Of a stretch of 64,000 bases of DNA, positions 8,588 to 16,244 are shown in pieces; the stretch's first letter is position 1; each line of letters starts with the position of its first letter. Source of the DNA: Kineosporia sp. A_224 (GTDB taxonomy: Bacteria > Actinomycetota > Actinomycetes > Actinomycetales > Kineosporiaceae); the NCBI RefSeq assembly GCF_002198655.1, contig NZ_MWLN01000107.1, positions 48,589-112,588 of the forward strand, written 5' to 3'. The notes beneath the pieces are model-generated. The model saw only the letters and a program-made list of their open reading frames with translations. It ran no database searches and was not told the origin of the DNA. The translations under genes were made by a program, and so were the position numbers.

Positions 8588-8995
8588 TCAGGCCAGGCGT
8601 AGGCCCCTGGCCGAGTCGACGAGAGCGTGGGCTCGTCGTCCGGCCTGGACGCGTTCCTGACCAGAGACGGGTCGGTGGGTGTATCCGGCTTTCGTCTTCA
8701 GCCCGAGCAGTGCAGCAAGGTGCGCGGCCAGCTCTGCACCGTCGGGTCGGACCTGGCGCAGCAGCGCGACAGCCTCGGCGTGGTTGTCCCCGGAGTGGTG
8801 GAGCTCGAGCCGGTGAGCGGTGATGGCGTCCGCTGCCGCGATGCCGGCATGGACGCAGAGGGTGACGTAGGCGTCGCCGATGTCTGCCGCATCGTCGGCC
8901 AGGTCCATGATTTCGTCGGCGGCGGTCATGAACTGCACCGCCTTGGCGCGACGCCCTACGGCGTAGCCGGCGTCTGCGCGGCGGTTCGGGCTCAC
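8588..8995 (-). CDS. HEPN-domain protein (toxin of an MNT/HEPN pair)
   Basis: A 135-residue all-helical protein, start GTG 8995, overlapping the stop of the nucleotidyltransferase gene by 4 bp (GTGA). The segment ITAHRLELHHSGDNHAEAV (about 58-76) offers an R-x4-H arrangement like the RNase motif of HEPN proteins. Adjacency to a minimal nucleotidyltransferase, in this order and overlap, matches the known HEPN/MNT type VII toxin-antitoxin systems, in which the MNT protein modifies and silences the HEPN RNase. The toxin role here is inference from context and motif. Confidence 0.65.
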   Translation of the reverse strand: MSPNRRADAGYAVGRRAKAVQFMTAADEIMDLADDAADIGDAYVTLCVHAGIAAADAITAHRLELHHSGDNHAEAVALLRQVRPDGAELAAHLAALLGLKTKAGYTHRPVSGQERVQAGRRAHALVDSARGLRLA

Positions 8996-9639
8996 CGGAC
9001 GGAGGGTAGCGACCGGGTCCGACGGTGCCGGACACGCAGTCGGCGCAGGGCCGCGACATCGCCGGCCAGGGGGATCCCGTCACGCAGGACGTCGTCAATG
9101 ACGGACTCCTCCTCGGCGTTCGCTGCGTCGCTCACGCCGACTTCGAGGACGCGGGTGTCGTTCCCGGTCCACCGGGCGACGTCACGCTCGAGGTCCGCGA
9201 TCTGGCCCCGCCACCTCGGGTCATCAGTCGCGAGGCCACCGGGTCGGACCACGAGGATGTCCAGGTCACTGTCGGCCCGTTCCTCACCGCGGGCCGCGGA
9301 ACCGAACAGCGCCGCATACGCAGGAGCACGTTCCCACGAGCCCAGGACGCCTCTGAGCCGGTCCAGCAGCGCGAACCGCAGATGCGCCAGAGCCAGAACG
9401 GCGGTCGCAGCCAGGTGCTCACGGTTGAGCCTGTACATCTGCGCGGCCCCCGCCGGCTCCCGCAGGACGATGCCCTGCTCCACGAGCCGAGCCAACGCCC
9501 GGCGGGCCCCCTCGCTGCTCGCACCTGCCAGACGCGCCAGCTGCCGGCCGGTAAACGCGTGATCGGCCCCCGCAAGCACGGCGAGGAGGTCGCCGTCCAG
9601 CGCGGCGGTGACGACCCGCATCGGCCTCGAGAGCTCCAT
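8992..9639 (-). CDS. Winged-helix minimal nucleotidyltransferase (MNT antitoxin)
   Basis: Up to 215 residues. The N-terminal third is a winged helix (FTGRQLARLAGASSEGARRA, about 29-48). The centre has the Pol-beta nucleotidyltransferase signature GSAARGEERADSDLDILVV (about 112-130) with GS and the DxD metal ligands intact. In HEPN/MNT systems this enzyme AMPylates the HEPN toxin; the fused winged helix suggests it also binds its own promoter. Two starts are possible: ATG 9639 or ATG 9621, the latter with GAGG at better spacing. The gene is first in a two-gene operon. Confidence 0.75.
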   Translation of the reverse strand: MELSRPMRVVTAALDGDLLAVLAGADHAFTGRQLARLAGASSEGARRALARLVEQGIVLREPAGAAQMYRLNREHLAATAVLALAHLRFALLDRLRGVLGSWERAPAYAALFGSAARGEERADSDLDILVVRPGGLATDDPRWRGQIADLERDVARWTGNDTRVLEVGVSDAANAEEESVIDDVLRDGIPLAGDVAALRRLRVRHRRTRSLPSVR

Positions 9640-9644
9640 GAGCA

Positions 9645-9663
9645 GTCATCGTAGCTTAGTGAC
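9645..9663 (-). promoter_or_regulatory. Dyad in front of the MNT/HEPN operon
   Basis: GTCA and TGAC half-sites separated by 11 bp lie immediately upstream of the MNT start, inside an AT-richer patch that is the likely promoter. A site for the winged helix of the MNT protein is plausible but unproven. Confidence 0.3.
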
Positions 9664-9674
9664 CGTTATTTATG

Positions 9675-9938
9675 TCATACGTCTGTTTGAGCAGTCAGTC
9701 GTTCGTGATTGTGGATGCACGTCGCTACCGTAGGGCCGCGCACGCGACCCCTTCGCCGCCCTGTCGCCGCGTGCAGCATGACCATCTGCCTGCTGACCAG
9801 GACCCACGCCGCGCGATCCAGGGCGCGGCGCACCTCCTGCTGGCTGACACCGACCGTGTCTGCAGCCTCGGCCGATGGCACCACCTCCGAGTCGGCCACA
9901 ACTCCTCGAGCCCTCGGGGTCGGACAACTACGCCTCAT
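9675..9938 (-). CDS. Small HTH-like ORF, possibly a gene fragment
   Basis: An 87-codon frame. Codons about 15-70 keep a high third-position GC bias and encode a helical stretch resembling a helix-turn-helix (PSAEAADTVGVSQQEVRRAL, about 21-40). The last 20 codons run into AT-richer sequence and look random. No convincing ribosome-binding site. It may be the surviving middle of a regulator or a chance frame. It lies upstream of the MNT/HEPN operon on the same strand. Confidence 0.3.
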   Translation of the reverse strand: MRRSCPTPRARGVVADSEVVPSAEAADTVGVSQQEVRRALDRAAWVLVSRQMVMLHAATGRRRGRVRGPTVATCIHNHERLTAQTDV

Positions 9939-9972
9939 CGTCCGGGGACGACAGGACCGCCTCCCGCCATTG

Positions 9973-10010
9973 GTTCCTCTATGCGTTGCATAAGCAACGC
10001 ATAGAGGAAC
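9973..10010. repeat. 38-nt perfect inverted repeat (17-bp stem, 4-nt loop)
   Basis: Arms GTTCCTCTATGCGTTGC (9973-9989) and its exact complement (9994-10010) enclose ATAA. It sits 43 bp beyond the stop of the 10053-10634 gene, so it could end that transcript. There is no T-run, and its composition (about 50% GC) differs sharply from its surroundings, so a mobile or recombination origin is also possible. Confidence 0.7.
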
Positions 10011-10052
10011 GGCGTCCTCCCCAGGCCGACGAACGTTCTCCGTCAGGCCCGG

Positions 10053-10634
10053 TCAGCGAACGGCGGCTTGGCGCCGGTAGTCGACCGTCGCGGCGACGAC
10101 GGCCAGGATGGCGTTGAGCCGGTCCTGGCGATCCACAGGCTCGTGCTCGTTCCAGGCGTCGGCCGGAATAGCCCCGACGAGACGGCGGCATCGCCGCAGC
10201 TCGGACCGTGACAGCTCGGCGTCGTGGGCGATCGCGGCCAGGGCACCGAGCAGGGCCGGTTCCGCCGCCGGGTCGCAGCGTTGCTGGACCTGCTCGGCCG
10301 CGGTGAGCCAGGAGTCGTCGCCCTCGGGGGTGACGTCGAGTCGGTCGGAGATGGCGGTGAAGAGCAGCATCGAGGCCGAGAACCAGGCGGGTCCGATCCG
10401 CTCGTGCTCGTCGAACGGCAGGTCCACGGCCCGCTCGACGTACCGTCGGGCCCGGTCTACGTCGCCCGAGGACAGGGCCCGCACCGCCTTGCGCAGCAGG
10501 TTGTCACCGGCTGCATGGAGGCCTTCGCTGACCGGCGCCAGAACACGGTTCGACCGGTCGCGGAGCCCGCCCAGCGGCCGTTCCCGTTCACGGTCGAGCA
10601 TCCGGTGCAACTCGTCGAGCCGCGGCGAGGTCAC
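10053..10634 (-). CDS. Hypothetical helical protein
   Basis: A 193-residue, mostly helical soluble protein that I do not recognise. Features seen: an N-terminal basic/acidic helix (LDELHRMLDRERERPLGG), a central TPR-like stretch (about 45-75, ALSSGDVDRARRYVERAVDL), and a C-terminal AELSRSELRRCRRLVGAIP. The start is GTG 10634, almost without a leader; upstream codons in the frame look non-coding. It is divergent from the DUF6933 gene with 53 bp between, so a shared regulatory region is likely. Confidence 0.6.
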   Translation of the reverse strand: MTSPRLDELHRMLDRERERPLGGLRDRSNRVLAPVSEGLHAAGDNLLRKAVRALSSGDVDRARRYVERAVDLPFDEHERIGPAWFSASMLLFTAISDRLDVTPEGDDSWLTAAEQVQQRCDPAAEPALLGALAAIAHDAELSRSELRRCRRLVGAIPADAWNEHEPVDRQDRLNAILAVVAATVDYRRQAAVR

Positions 10635-10687
10635 TCGCAAACGGTAGCGTCGCCCGCGGCCGGCCAGGACGGATCTGCGGAGGTGTC

Positions 10688-11224
10688 GTGTTCGTCGTCC
10701 ACGCCACGGCGAGGTTGCTGGCGAAGCTCGGACCGCCCGCGGCCGGTGAGGCACCGCCGTCGACGACATCGCTCGGCGCCTGGTACGCGACCGTCCTGCG
10801 GTGGCGGTCGCCGGTCGCACTGTTCGTCAACGAGGCCACCCTGCTGCCGGTCCTGCTGCCCCTGGCCCCGGCTCGCGCCCTGTGCGCGAGGTTCCCCGGC
10901 GCCCTCGCTGCGGTCCTGGCCGCGCACGCCGCGCCGACGCAGTTCATCGAGGCCGAGATCCACGCGATGGATACCTGTGTGCTGGCCAAGACGGCGAACC
11001 GCAGCACCATCGGGATGCTCACCGAGTTCAGCTTCCTCGCCGACGCCCACCGCGACGGTGCAGGGCCTGCAGGCCTGACTGCGCTCGCCGTGCGCCTGGC
11101 CCACACCCCGTGCGGGCCGCTGCACAAGACCCACGTCTTCCCGGATCGTGCGCTGCAGGCCCATCTCCGCGAGCGCACGTCACGCCCGGCGCTGCGCCTC
11201 GTCCAGCCGGACGAGAGCTCATGA
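10688..11224 (+). CDS. DUF6933-like protein
   Basis: A 178-residue protein, start GTG 10688 with GGAGG four bases upstream. The pattern FVVHATARLLAKLG followed by LGAWYATVLRWRSPVALFVNEATLLPVLLPL resembles the DUF6933 family, whose function is unknown and which is often seen on plasmids and islands. The gene overlaps the next one by 4 bp (ATGA), so the two products are probably made together. The family assignment is from memory of its conserved start and LGxWY segment. Confidence 0.55.
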   Translation: MFVVHATARLLAKLGPPAAGEAPPSTTSLGAWYATVLRWRSPVALFVNEATLLPVLLPLAPARALCARFPGALAAVLAAHAAPTQFIEAEIHAMDTCVLAKTANRSTIGMLTEFSFLADAHRDGAGPAGLTALAVRLAHTPCGPLHKTHVFPDRALQAHLRERTSRPALRLVQPDESS

Positions 11225-13023
11225 GCAGCGGGCGGGGCCTAACGCTCGGGGCTTTCGTGGCCGACCTGCGGTCCCGTCTGGCCCCGCTCTCCCGGGACGA
11301 CCTGACCCGGCTGCTCCTCGCGCACGCCGAACGGCTCCCCACCTCAGAGCGCGCGGCGTTCCTCGCGATCTTCCCTGACCCGACGGACCCGACAGATCTG
11401 ACGGGCCCGGCAACGGCCCGGCCCGAACACCGTGAGGTGGACGACGGGCTGCCGCAGCGGGTGCGCGACTTCGCGGCCCGGGTCGCAGCGGGGGACTACG
11501 ACGACCCCGAGGAAGGCTGGGACGACGGTTGGCAGGGGCGGTACGGCTGGGACGACGCGCAGCCTGTCCCGGCCTGGGTGGCCGATGCCGACGCCCTGTT
11601 CGCCGAGGCCTCCGAGGTCTTCCTCACCGCCGATGCGCAGCACTCACGCGAGGTGTACGACCTGCTGCTCGACCTGTTCCGGCCTGACCCACCGGGACTG
11701 CCCGAAACCCTGGCCGAGATCACGCTGGACATCTGGTCCTTGGAGGCCACCGACGTCCCCGAAGCCCTCGCCCGCTACGTGCGCTGCGTGTACGAGACGA
11801 CCCCGGCAGCGGCCCGCGCGAACGCACTCGGCGTCGCCTGGTCGACGCTGCCGTGGAGTCCCGAACCCCTGAGCCTGGCCCAGGTCACCGACACCCGCCC
11901 GGTTCCGCTGCCGGACCTCGCCGGCTTCCTGCCCGCCTGGATCGACCAGCTCGTCGGCGGCGCTGACGGGCCACCGGCCCGGGAACGCGTCCGGCTGCTC
12001 GCCGAGGCCGCCCACCTGCACCACGGTCTCGACACGCTCGCCGACCTGGCCCGCAGACCCGGACCCCACCAGGGCGGGATCAGCCGGATCCGCGTCGACG
12101 CCCTGGCCGCCGCCGGTCGCCCGGGCGACGCGGCCGACGCCGCCCGCGAGGCAGTCACGCTGCCCGGTCTGGAGCCGGGCCTCCTGGCCGGGCTCAACGA
12201 CCGCCTCGCGGACCTGTGCGCCGCCACAAACGACCTGCCCGGCGCCGTCCGCGCCCGACAGGATGCCTGGCGCGCGCTCCCGAGCCACGACCGGCTGATC
12301 GCCATGGTCGACGACGCGCGCACCGCCCAACTGCTCGACGACGCCCTGACGGTCGAAGCCGCGCAGGTCCTGGACGCCGCCACCCGAACAGGTGCCGGAC
12401 CGGACCGCCTCGGCTGCGAAGTGCTGCTGCTCGCAGGCCTCCTCGACCCCGCGGTCGCGGCGCTCACCGCATCCGAACCCCTCGGCTGGTCACGGCTGGC
12501 ACATCCGGGCCCGGTGGTCCTGCCCTGTCTGTGGGCCGCCGCCACCGCCATCCCGCGGGACGGCCTGCTGCGCGCGACATTCACCGCGATCGACACCCTG
12601 CACGACACCCAGGACCACGAGCGGCTCTTCCGGACCAGCACGCCGGACAACGACAACCCGTGGACGACCGGCCGGGCAAGCACACCCGCCCGCGAGCGGC
12701 CCACCCTGACCGCGCTCCTCACCGAAGCTCTCACGACCCGGCTCGCCACCGCGTCGCAGCCGACCGACCTGATCGACATCGCACAACGCGTCACCGACGC
12801 ACGGATCGACGCCATCGTGTCGAACAAGCACCGCAGCGCCTACTCCCGAGCCGCCGCCCTCACGTTCGCCCACGCCGAAGCCCTCACGACCCGATCCCCG
12901 GACCAAGGCGCCGCCTACATGTCAGAAGTCCGCGCCCGCTACCCACGGCACGTCGCATTCCGCCAGGAACTCGACAGCGCCGCGAAGGCCACCTCGCTCC
13001 GCAGCAAGACACGCACCCGTTGA
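11221..13023 (+). CDS. Large helical-repeat protein coupled to DUF6933 gene
   Basis: A 600-residue soluble protein, start ATG 11221. The N-terminus is a small helical region (residues 1-50). A very acidic, Trp/Asp-rich linker (about 95-125, containing DDPEEGWDDGWQGRYGWDD) follows, then about 400 residues of TPR/HEAT-like helices, with a basic tail ending in KTRTR. No catalytic motif is visible. The layout recalls actinobacterial SWIM-associated repeat proteins, but there is no CxC...CxH zinc finger. Translational coupling to the DUF6933 gene suggests a complex; I cannot name a function. Confidence 0.65.
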   Translation: MSSGRGLTLGAFVADLRSRLAPLSRDDLTRLLLAHAERLPTSERAAFLAIFPDPTDPTDLTGPATARPEHREVDDGLPQRVRDFAARVAAGDYDDPEEGWDDGWQGRYGWDDAQPVPAWVADADALFAEASEVFLTADAQHSREVYDLLLDLFRPDPPGLPETLAEITLDIWSLEATDVPEALARYVRCVYETTPAAARANALGVAWSTLPWSPEPLSLAQVTDTRPVPLPDLAGFLPAWIDQLVGGADGPPARERVRLLAEAAHLHHGLDTLADLARRPGPHQGGISRIRVDALAAAGRPGDAADAAREAVTLPGLEPGLLAGLNDRLADLCAATNDLPGAVRARQDAWRALPSHDRLIAMVDDARTAQLLDDALTVEAAQVLDAATRTGAGPDRLGCEVLLLAGLLDPAVAALTASEPLGWSRLAHPGPVVLPCLWAAATAIPRDGLLRATFTAIDTLHDTQDHERLFRTSTPDNDNPWTTGRASTPARERPTLTALLTEALTTRLATASQPTDLIDIAQRVTDARIDAIVSNKHRSAYSRAAALTFAHAEALTTRSPDQGAAYMSEVRARYPRHVAFRQELDSAAKATSLRSKTRTR

Positions 13024-13338
13024 AAAAACCCGCGCCATCGACGAACCCCACCGGCGTCGACGCGGAACCACTACGCCGATGCGCCGACCAGGATCCCGTC
13101 GAACGCCGCCTCGAGACTCCACAAGGACGGCGCACGTCCAGCACCTCGCCGATCTTCTACGCCAGCGAGGGCACGTCCGGAGACGATTCCGCACACGAAG
13201 CCTGGGCTGCCGCGAGGACGGCGCGCGGACGCGGCATGCTCGACCCGCTCGGGGCGCCACCGGTCGGACCATTGCCGGATCTCTATAAAGATCTATAGAC
13301 TTCCCGCAACCCGCAACGACGTCCGGGGAGGTGCCGAC
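13024..13338. promoter_or_regulatory. Intergenic with palindromic operator before the HTH gene
   Basis: No convincing gene in this 315-bp stretch. At 13282-13299 the half-sites TCTATA and TATAGA flank AAGATC, an AT-rich dyad in GC-rich surroundings 40-57 bp before the start of the HTH gene. It probably combines its -10 region and an autoregulatory operator (inference). The remaining sequence is GC-rich without visible structure. Confidence 0.45.
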
Positions 13339-14064
13339 ATGGCCAATGCACAGATGAGTGTGGCCGAAGCCGCCGAGATGCTCGGCGTCCACCCGCAGCG
13401 CATCCACCAGCGGATCCGGGACGGCAGCCTGCCCGCGGAGAAGATCGGGCACCAGTGGGTCCTCGAGATGGACGACCTGCGCCGCATCGAACGCCACGCC
13501 GGGCCAGGGCGGCCCCTGTCATCGAAGTCGGCGTGGGATCTGCTCCTCGTCGCCGGCGAGGGCGGGGCCTCGGCTGGTCTCAGCCCGTCGGCGCGGTCCC
13601 GGGCACGGTCACGGTTGCGGCTATTGCTCTCCCACACCTCGTCCGACGACCCCGACGACGTCGCGGTCCACCTCGTCCGCGCGTTGGGCAACCGAGCCGA
13701 GCGGAGACTGTTCGCCGCCTCCCCCCGCGACCTGCCAGCGCTGCGCGACGACCAGCGCGTGCACCTCAGCGGCGTCTCGCTCCCCGCGTCGAACATGTCC
13801 GTCGCCGCCGTCGCAGAAGGTTACGTGCACCCCGACGAGCTCGACGGGCTCGTCGACGACTACCTGTTGTCCCCCGCTGCCCGCTCCCGCGCCAACGTCA
13901 TCCTCCACGTCGTCCCGTTCGCCTCCTCGAGCCCGGCACTCGCCGGCCTGGACGCCGTCGCGGGCTCCCCGCTCGCGATCGCCGCCGACCTGGCCGAGCA
14001 CGACGGCATCCGCGAGAGGAACGAGGCCCTCCGCTCGCTCGCCGGCCTGCACGCCCGGTTCTGA
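13339..14064 (+). CDS. Helix-turn-helix (excisionase/MerR-like) DNA-binding protein
   Basis: A 241-residue protein, ATG 13339 behind GGGGAGGT. Residues 5-55 form an excisionase-type winged HTH (MSVAEAAEMLGVHPQRIHQR.., then QWVLEMDDLRRIE). The C-terminal 150 residues are helical and Asp/Arg-rich and resemble antitoxin-type HTH proteins that are usually followed by a nucleotidyltransferase toxin. No such toxin follows: the island ends at the repeat 150 bp downstream, so a partner may have been lost. An AT-rich dyad precedes the gene. Confidence 0.65.
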   Translation: MANAQMSVAEAAEMLGVHPQRIHQRIRDGSLPAEKIGHQWVLEMDDLRRIERHAGPGRPLSSKSAWDLLLVAGEGGASAGLSPSARSRARSRLRLLLSHTSSDDPDDVAVHLVRALGNRAERRLFAASPRDLPALRDDQRVHLSGVSLPASNMSVAAVAEGYVHPDELDGLVDDYLLSPAARSRANVILHVVPFASSSPALAGLDAVAGSPLAIAADLAEHDGIRERNEALRSLAGLHARF

Positions 14065-14213
14065 TGGCGCTCGGTGAAACTCGCCACGGTTGCTCATCGA
14101 AATTCACCGCCCTGGTGGCGGGGACCGGCAACGGTCTGACGAGACGGTGTCCGCGCATTGTCCGCAGCATCCGACGCCGAGGAGTCAGAGGCCGTAGTGA
14201 AGCCGGCCGCCGA

Positions 14214-14427
14214 CACGACGTCGTCGCTACCCCCAACTCGACAAACTGCCTGGCCAGAGGCACTATTTGTTGAGCGGAGGGCGTGGGATTCGAACCCACG
14301 GATCAAGGTTGGTACCAAGATCAACGATTTTCAAGACAGGGCACCAAACAAGCTCTGACTAGGAGCGATGCGCAGATCCGGCGTCTCGTCTCCGTGGCCT
14401 GTCCGCGAAAGACTGTCGTGCGTCAGT
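14214..14427. repeat. Direct repeat copy 2 (island boundary, att-like)
   Basis: Same-orientation partner of 8265-8480, offset by about 5.95 kb. The 45-bp identical block is at 14365-14409. The rest of 14065-14627 holds no convincing gene; short frames there read through the antisense of the tRNA-like sequence. GC content drops markedly just beyond this copy, so it also marks the left edge of the next, foreign-looking segment. Confidence 0.7.
14276..14358 (-). pseudogene. tRNA-Ser-like 3' remnant, copy 2
   Basis: As in copy 1: CTTGAAA anticodon-loop sequence (UGA), long variable region, a T-arm with a perfect GTGGG/CCCAC stem around TTCGAAT, acceptor 3' strand GCCCTCC and G73. The variable region contains the 10-bp palindrome TTGGTACCAA. 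The matching 5' acceptor strand is missing here as well. The T-arm differs from copy 1 by paired changes, so the two copies descend from related but separate integrations rather than a recent duplication. Confidence 0.55.
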
Positions 14428-14627
14428 GCCTACTGTGGATGGCCGGACCCATCGGCGACCGTGACGGCCCCGGCGTTGCAGTCGGTCGTGGTCACGACTC
14501 GCCGCCGTCCGCCGCGCGCGGATGCACCCACGGACACGCGGCCGCCTCTCTGTTCGAGACCGCGGGCGCCCACAATTGACTCGGGGGCCAACATACCTTA
14601 TGAAGTGCGTTCACTCTCGCCCCTCCT

Positions 14628-16244
14628 CTATGCAGGCGCCGTCCAGTGTCCCAGCCAATACTCACGCCACGAGACAGTCACATCGCTCACCCCGGGCACG
14701 TCCGCGTCCTCGATGGCTGCCCTCCAAGCGTCTTCCAAGCTGACGCACAACCGAGAGACACCCAGTTCATACGCAGTATTCGGGAACAATGCATCAACTT
14801 GATCAGACATGAGCGCAAGCTTTCCCTTGGCTCGTAGTACCGAGTCACCAACGTGGCGGCACACCAAGTACTCGATATTGGGCGCTTCACCGTTCGACAG
14901 GCCCAGCGCACGCACCGCGTCATTCAAGGTTGTCAGGGGAGCGAACAGGTCGGCGTTCGCCGACTGCCAGCGCCACGAGACCCAGATACCCAACTTTCTG
15001 ACCTTACCTCCCGCGACGTCGAGGTCGACTGCGGGCCCGACTAAAACCTGATAGTCGCCGACCCTATTCAGGAGCAATGCATCGCCCTCGTTATCCGCGT
15101 ATGGCCGGTCACCCTGAAGAACGACGTCCAAAGTGCGCTCCAGCGCCCCGAGCGTGTTGTCCTCACCGGAAGTGGCATCAGCAACTCTTTGAGAGAGCCG
15201 CTCACGCGCACTTGCCGGCTCTCCTAGAACGGCCAGCTGTAAGTGTATAAACGCCAGGTCATCCAACGATGATATCGAACATCCCAGAACCGACGCCGAT
15301 GAGAAACGGCTCAAGTACTTGAGCACCGCGTCTGTCGACCCTACGCGCGCGGGCCCAACCAGCGTCATAGGCATACACAGTTCCAGGCCATGCCCTCCGA
15401 CCCGGTCGAAAGTTGGGTCGGCGTGCTTTGCGGCCTTAGCCCGGTCGAGCCCCTTTATGAGGAACCAGTTGCCGCTTCGGTATCCCGGCCGAGTGTCTGA
15501 GAGCCACAGACCAAGACCATTCTCCTCACAGTAGCGTTCAACCAAATGTCCTAGGCGAAGTCGCAGCTGAGTTGAGGGCTGTTGCAGGGCAATAGCGAAT
15601 CGCACCGCCAACGACGAGCTCCGCGGCAGTCGCCCCGGTTCTCCCTCCCAGCTTGCAGAGGGAATCTGGACGGGCGACTGGAGCGACAGGATCGGCGCGT
15701 GCGCCGTTTCCGCCGCAAGTTGCGCAATGAAGGCCACAACCTTCCTTATGAGTAGTCCGTCACGCACGAAGACCCTCTTGGGCTGATCATCTAGAACGAT
15801 GATTCCCTCGAAGACTCGCGACGCTTCATACAGGAATGTGAGGTTCGGTTTGGCTGTCCCGAGAAACACCAGGCCATCCGGCGTCGACTGGGACACCACC
15901 TTCACCGGCGAGCTGCCATCATGCGGCTTGGACTCAAATTCCCCGAGGGCCTTGCCCGTGCGAGTTCCCACCACCAGGCCAACGCCGAAGCTGCTTGTAG
16001 AAAGGGTCTCCATGAAAGTCCCGACGTCGCGATGCTTGCCGCGCGATTGACTTCCCCCGTCCCCGCGCAATGTCGGCGCCCTAAGGAGATCGTCCAAGTA
16101 TCCGGGCCTATCCTTGAGATGATGCACCTCAAAGTCCACCTGCATGAACGGTTGGCGCATACTGAGATAGCCAGCACGCGCTAGATCAGCCAGCGCAAGT
16201 GCAGGAGTCGGATCGTGCGCACCAGCCTGTTTGCTTTCAGACAT
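14628..16244 (-). CDS. Uncharacterised soluble protein of a two-gene foreign unit
   Basis: A 538-residue soluble protein that I do not recognise. It has no membrane helix, no P-loop and no obvious nuclease motif. Mixed alpha/beta segments include a conserved-looking VGLVVGTRTGKALGEF (about 88-103), RLRLGHLVERYCEENGLGLW (about 228-247) and a C-terminal WREYWLGHW. The start at ATG 16244 overlaps the upstream gene's stop by 8 bp (ATGTCTGA), preceded by GAGGCG. Base composition (about 57% GC) and frequent A/T third positions set this gene and its partner apart from all neighbours, indicating horizontal acquisition. Confidence 0.7.
   Translation of the reverse strand: MSESKQAGAHDPTPALALADLARAGYLSMRQPFMQVDFEVHHLKDRPGYLDDLLRAPTLRGDGGSQSRGKHRDVGTFMETLSTSSFGVGLVVGTRTGKALGEFESKPHDGSSPVKVVSQSTPDGLVFLGTAKPNLTFLYEASRVFEGIIVLDDQPKRVFVRDGLLIRKVVAFIAQLAAETAHAPILSLQSPVQIPSASWEGEPGRLPRSSSLAVRFAIALQQPSTQLRLRLGHLVERYCEENGLGLWLSDTRPGYRSGNWFLIKGLDRAKAAKHADPTFDRVGGHGLELCMPMTLVGPARVGSTDAVLKYLSRFSSASVLGCSISSLDDLAFIHLQLAVLGEPASARERLSQRVADATSGEDNTLGALERTLDVVLQGDRPYADNEGDALLLNRVGDYQVLVGPAVDLDVAGGKVRKLGIWVSWRWQSANADLFAPLTTLNDAVRALGLSNGEAPNIEYLVCRHVGDSVLRAKGKLALMSDQVDALFPNTAYELGVSRLCVSLEDAWRAAIEDADVPGVSDVTVSWREYWLGHWTAPA

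Noticed and set aside
9670..9927. Second minus-strand frame over the small HTH-like ORF
   Set aside because: Lower coding bias and Gly/Arg-rich; the 9675-9938 frame is better, though still doubtful.
13079..13288. Arg-rich ORF between the 600-residue gene and the HTH gene
   Set aside because: Low-complexity translation, no ribosome-binding site; overlaps the operator region.
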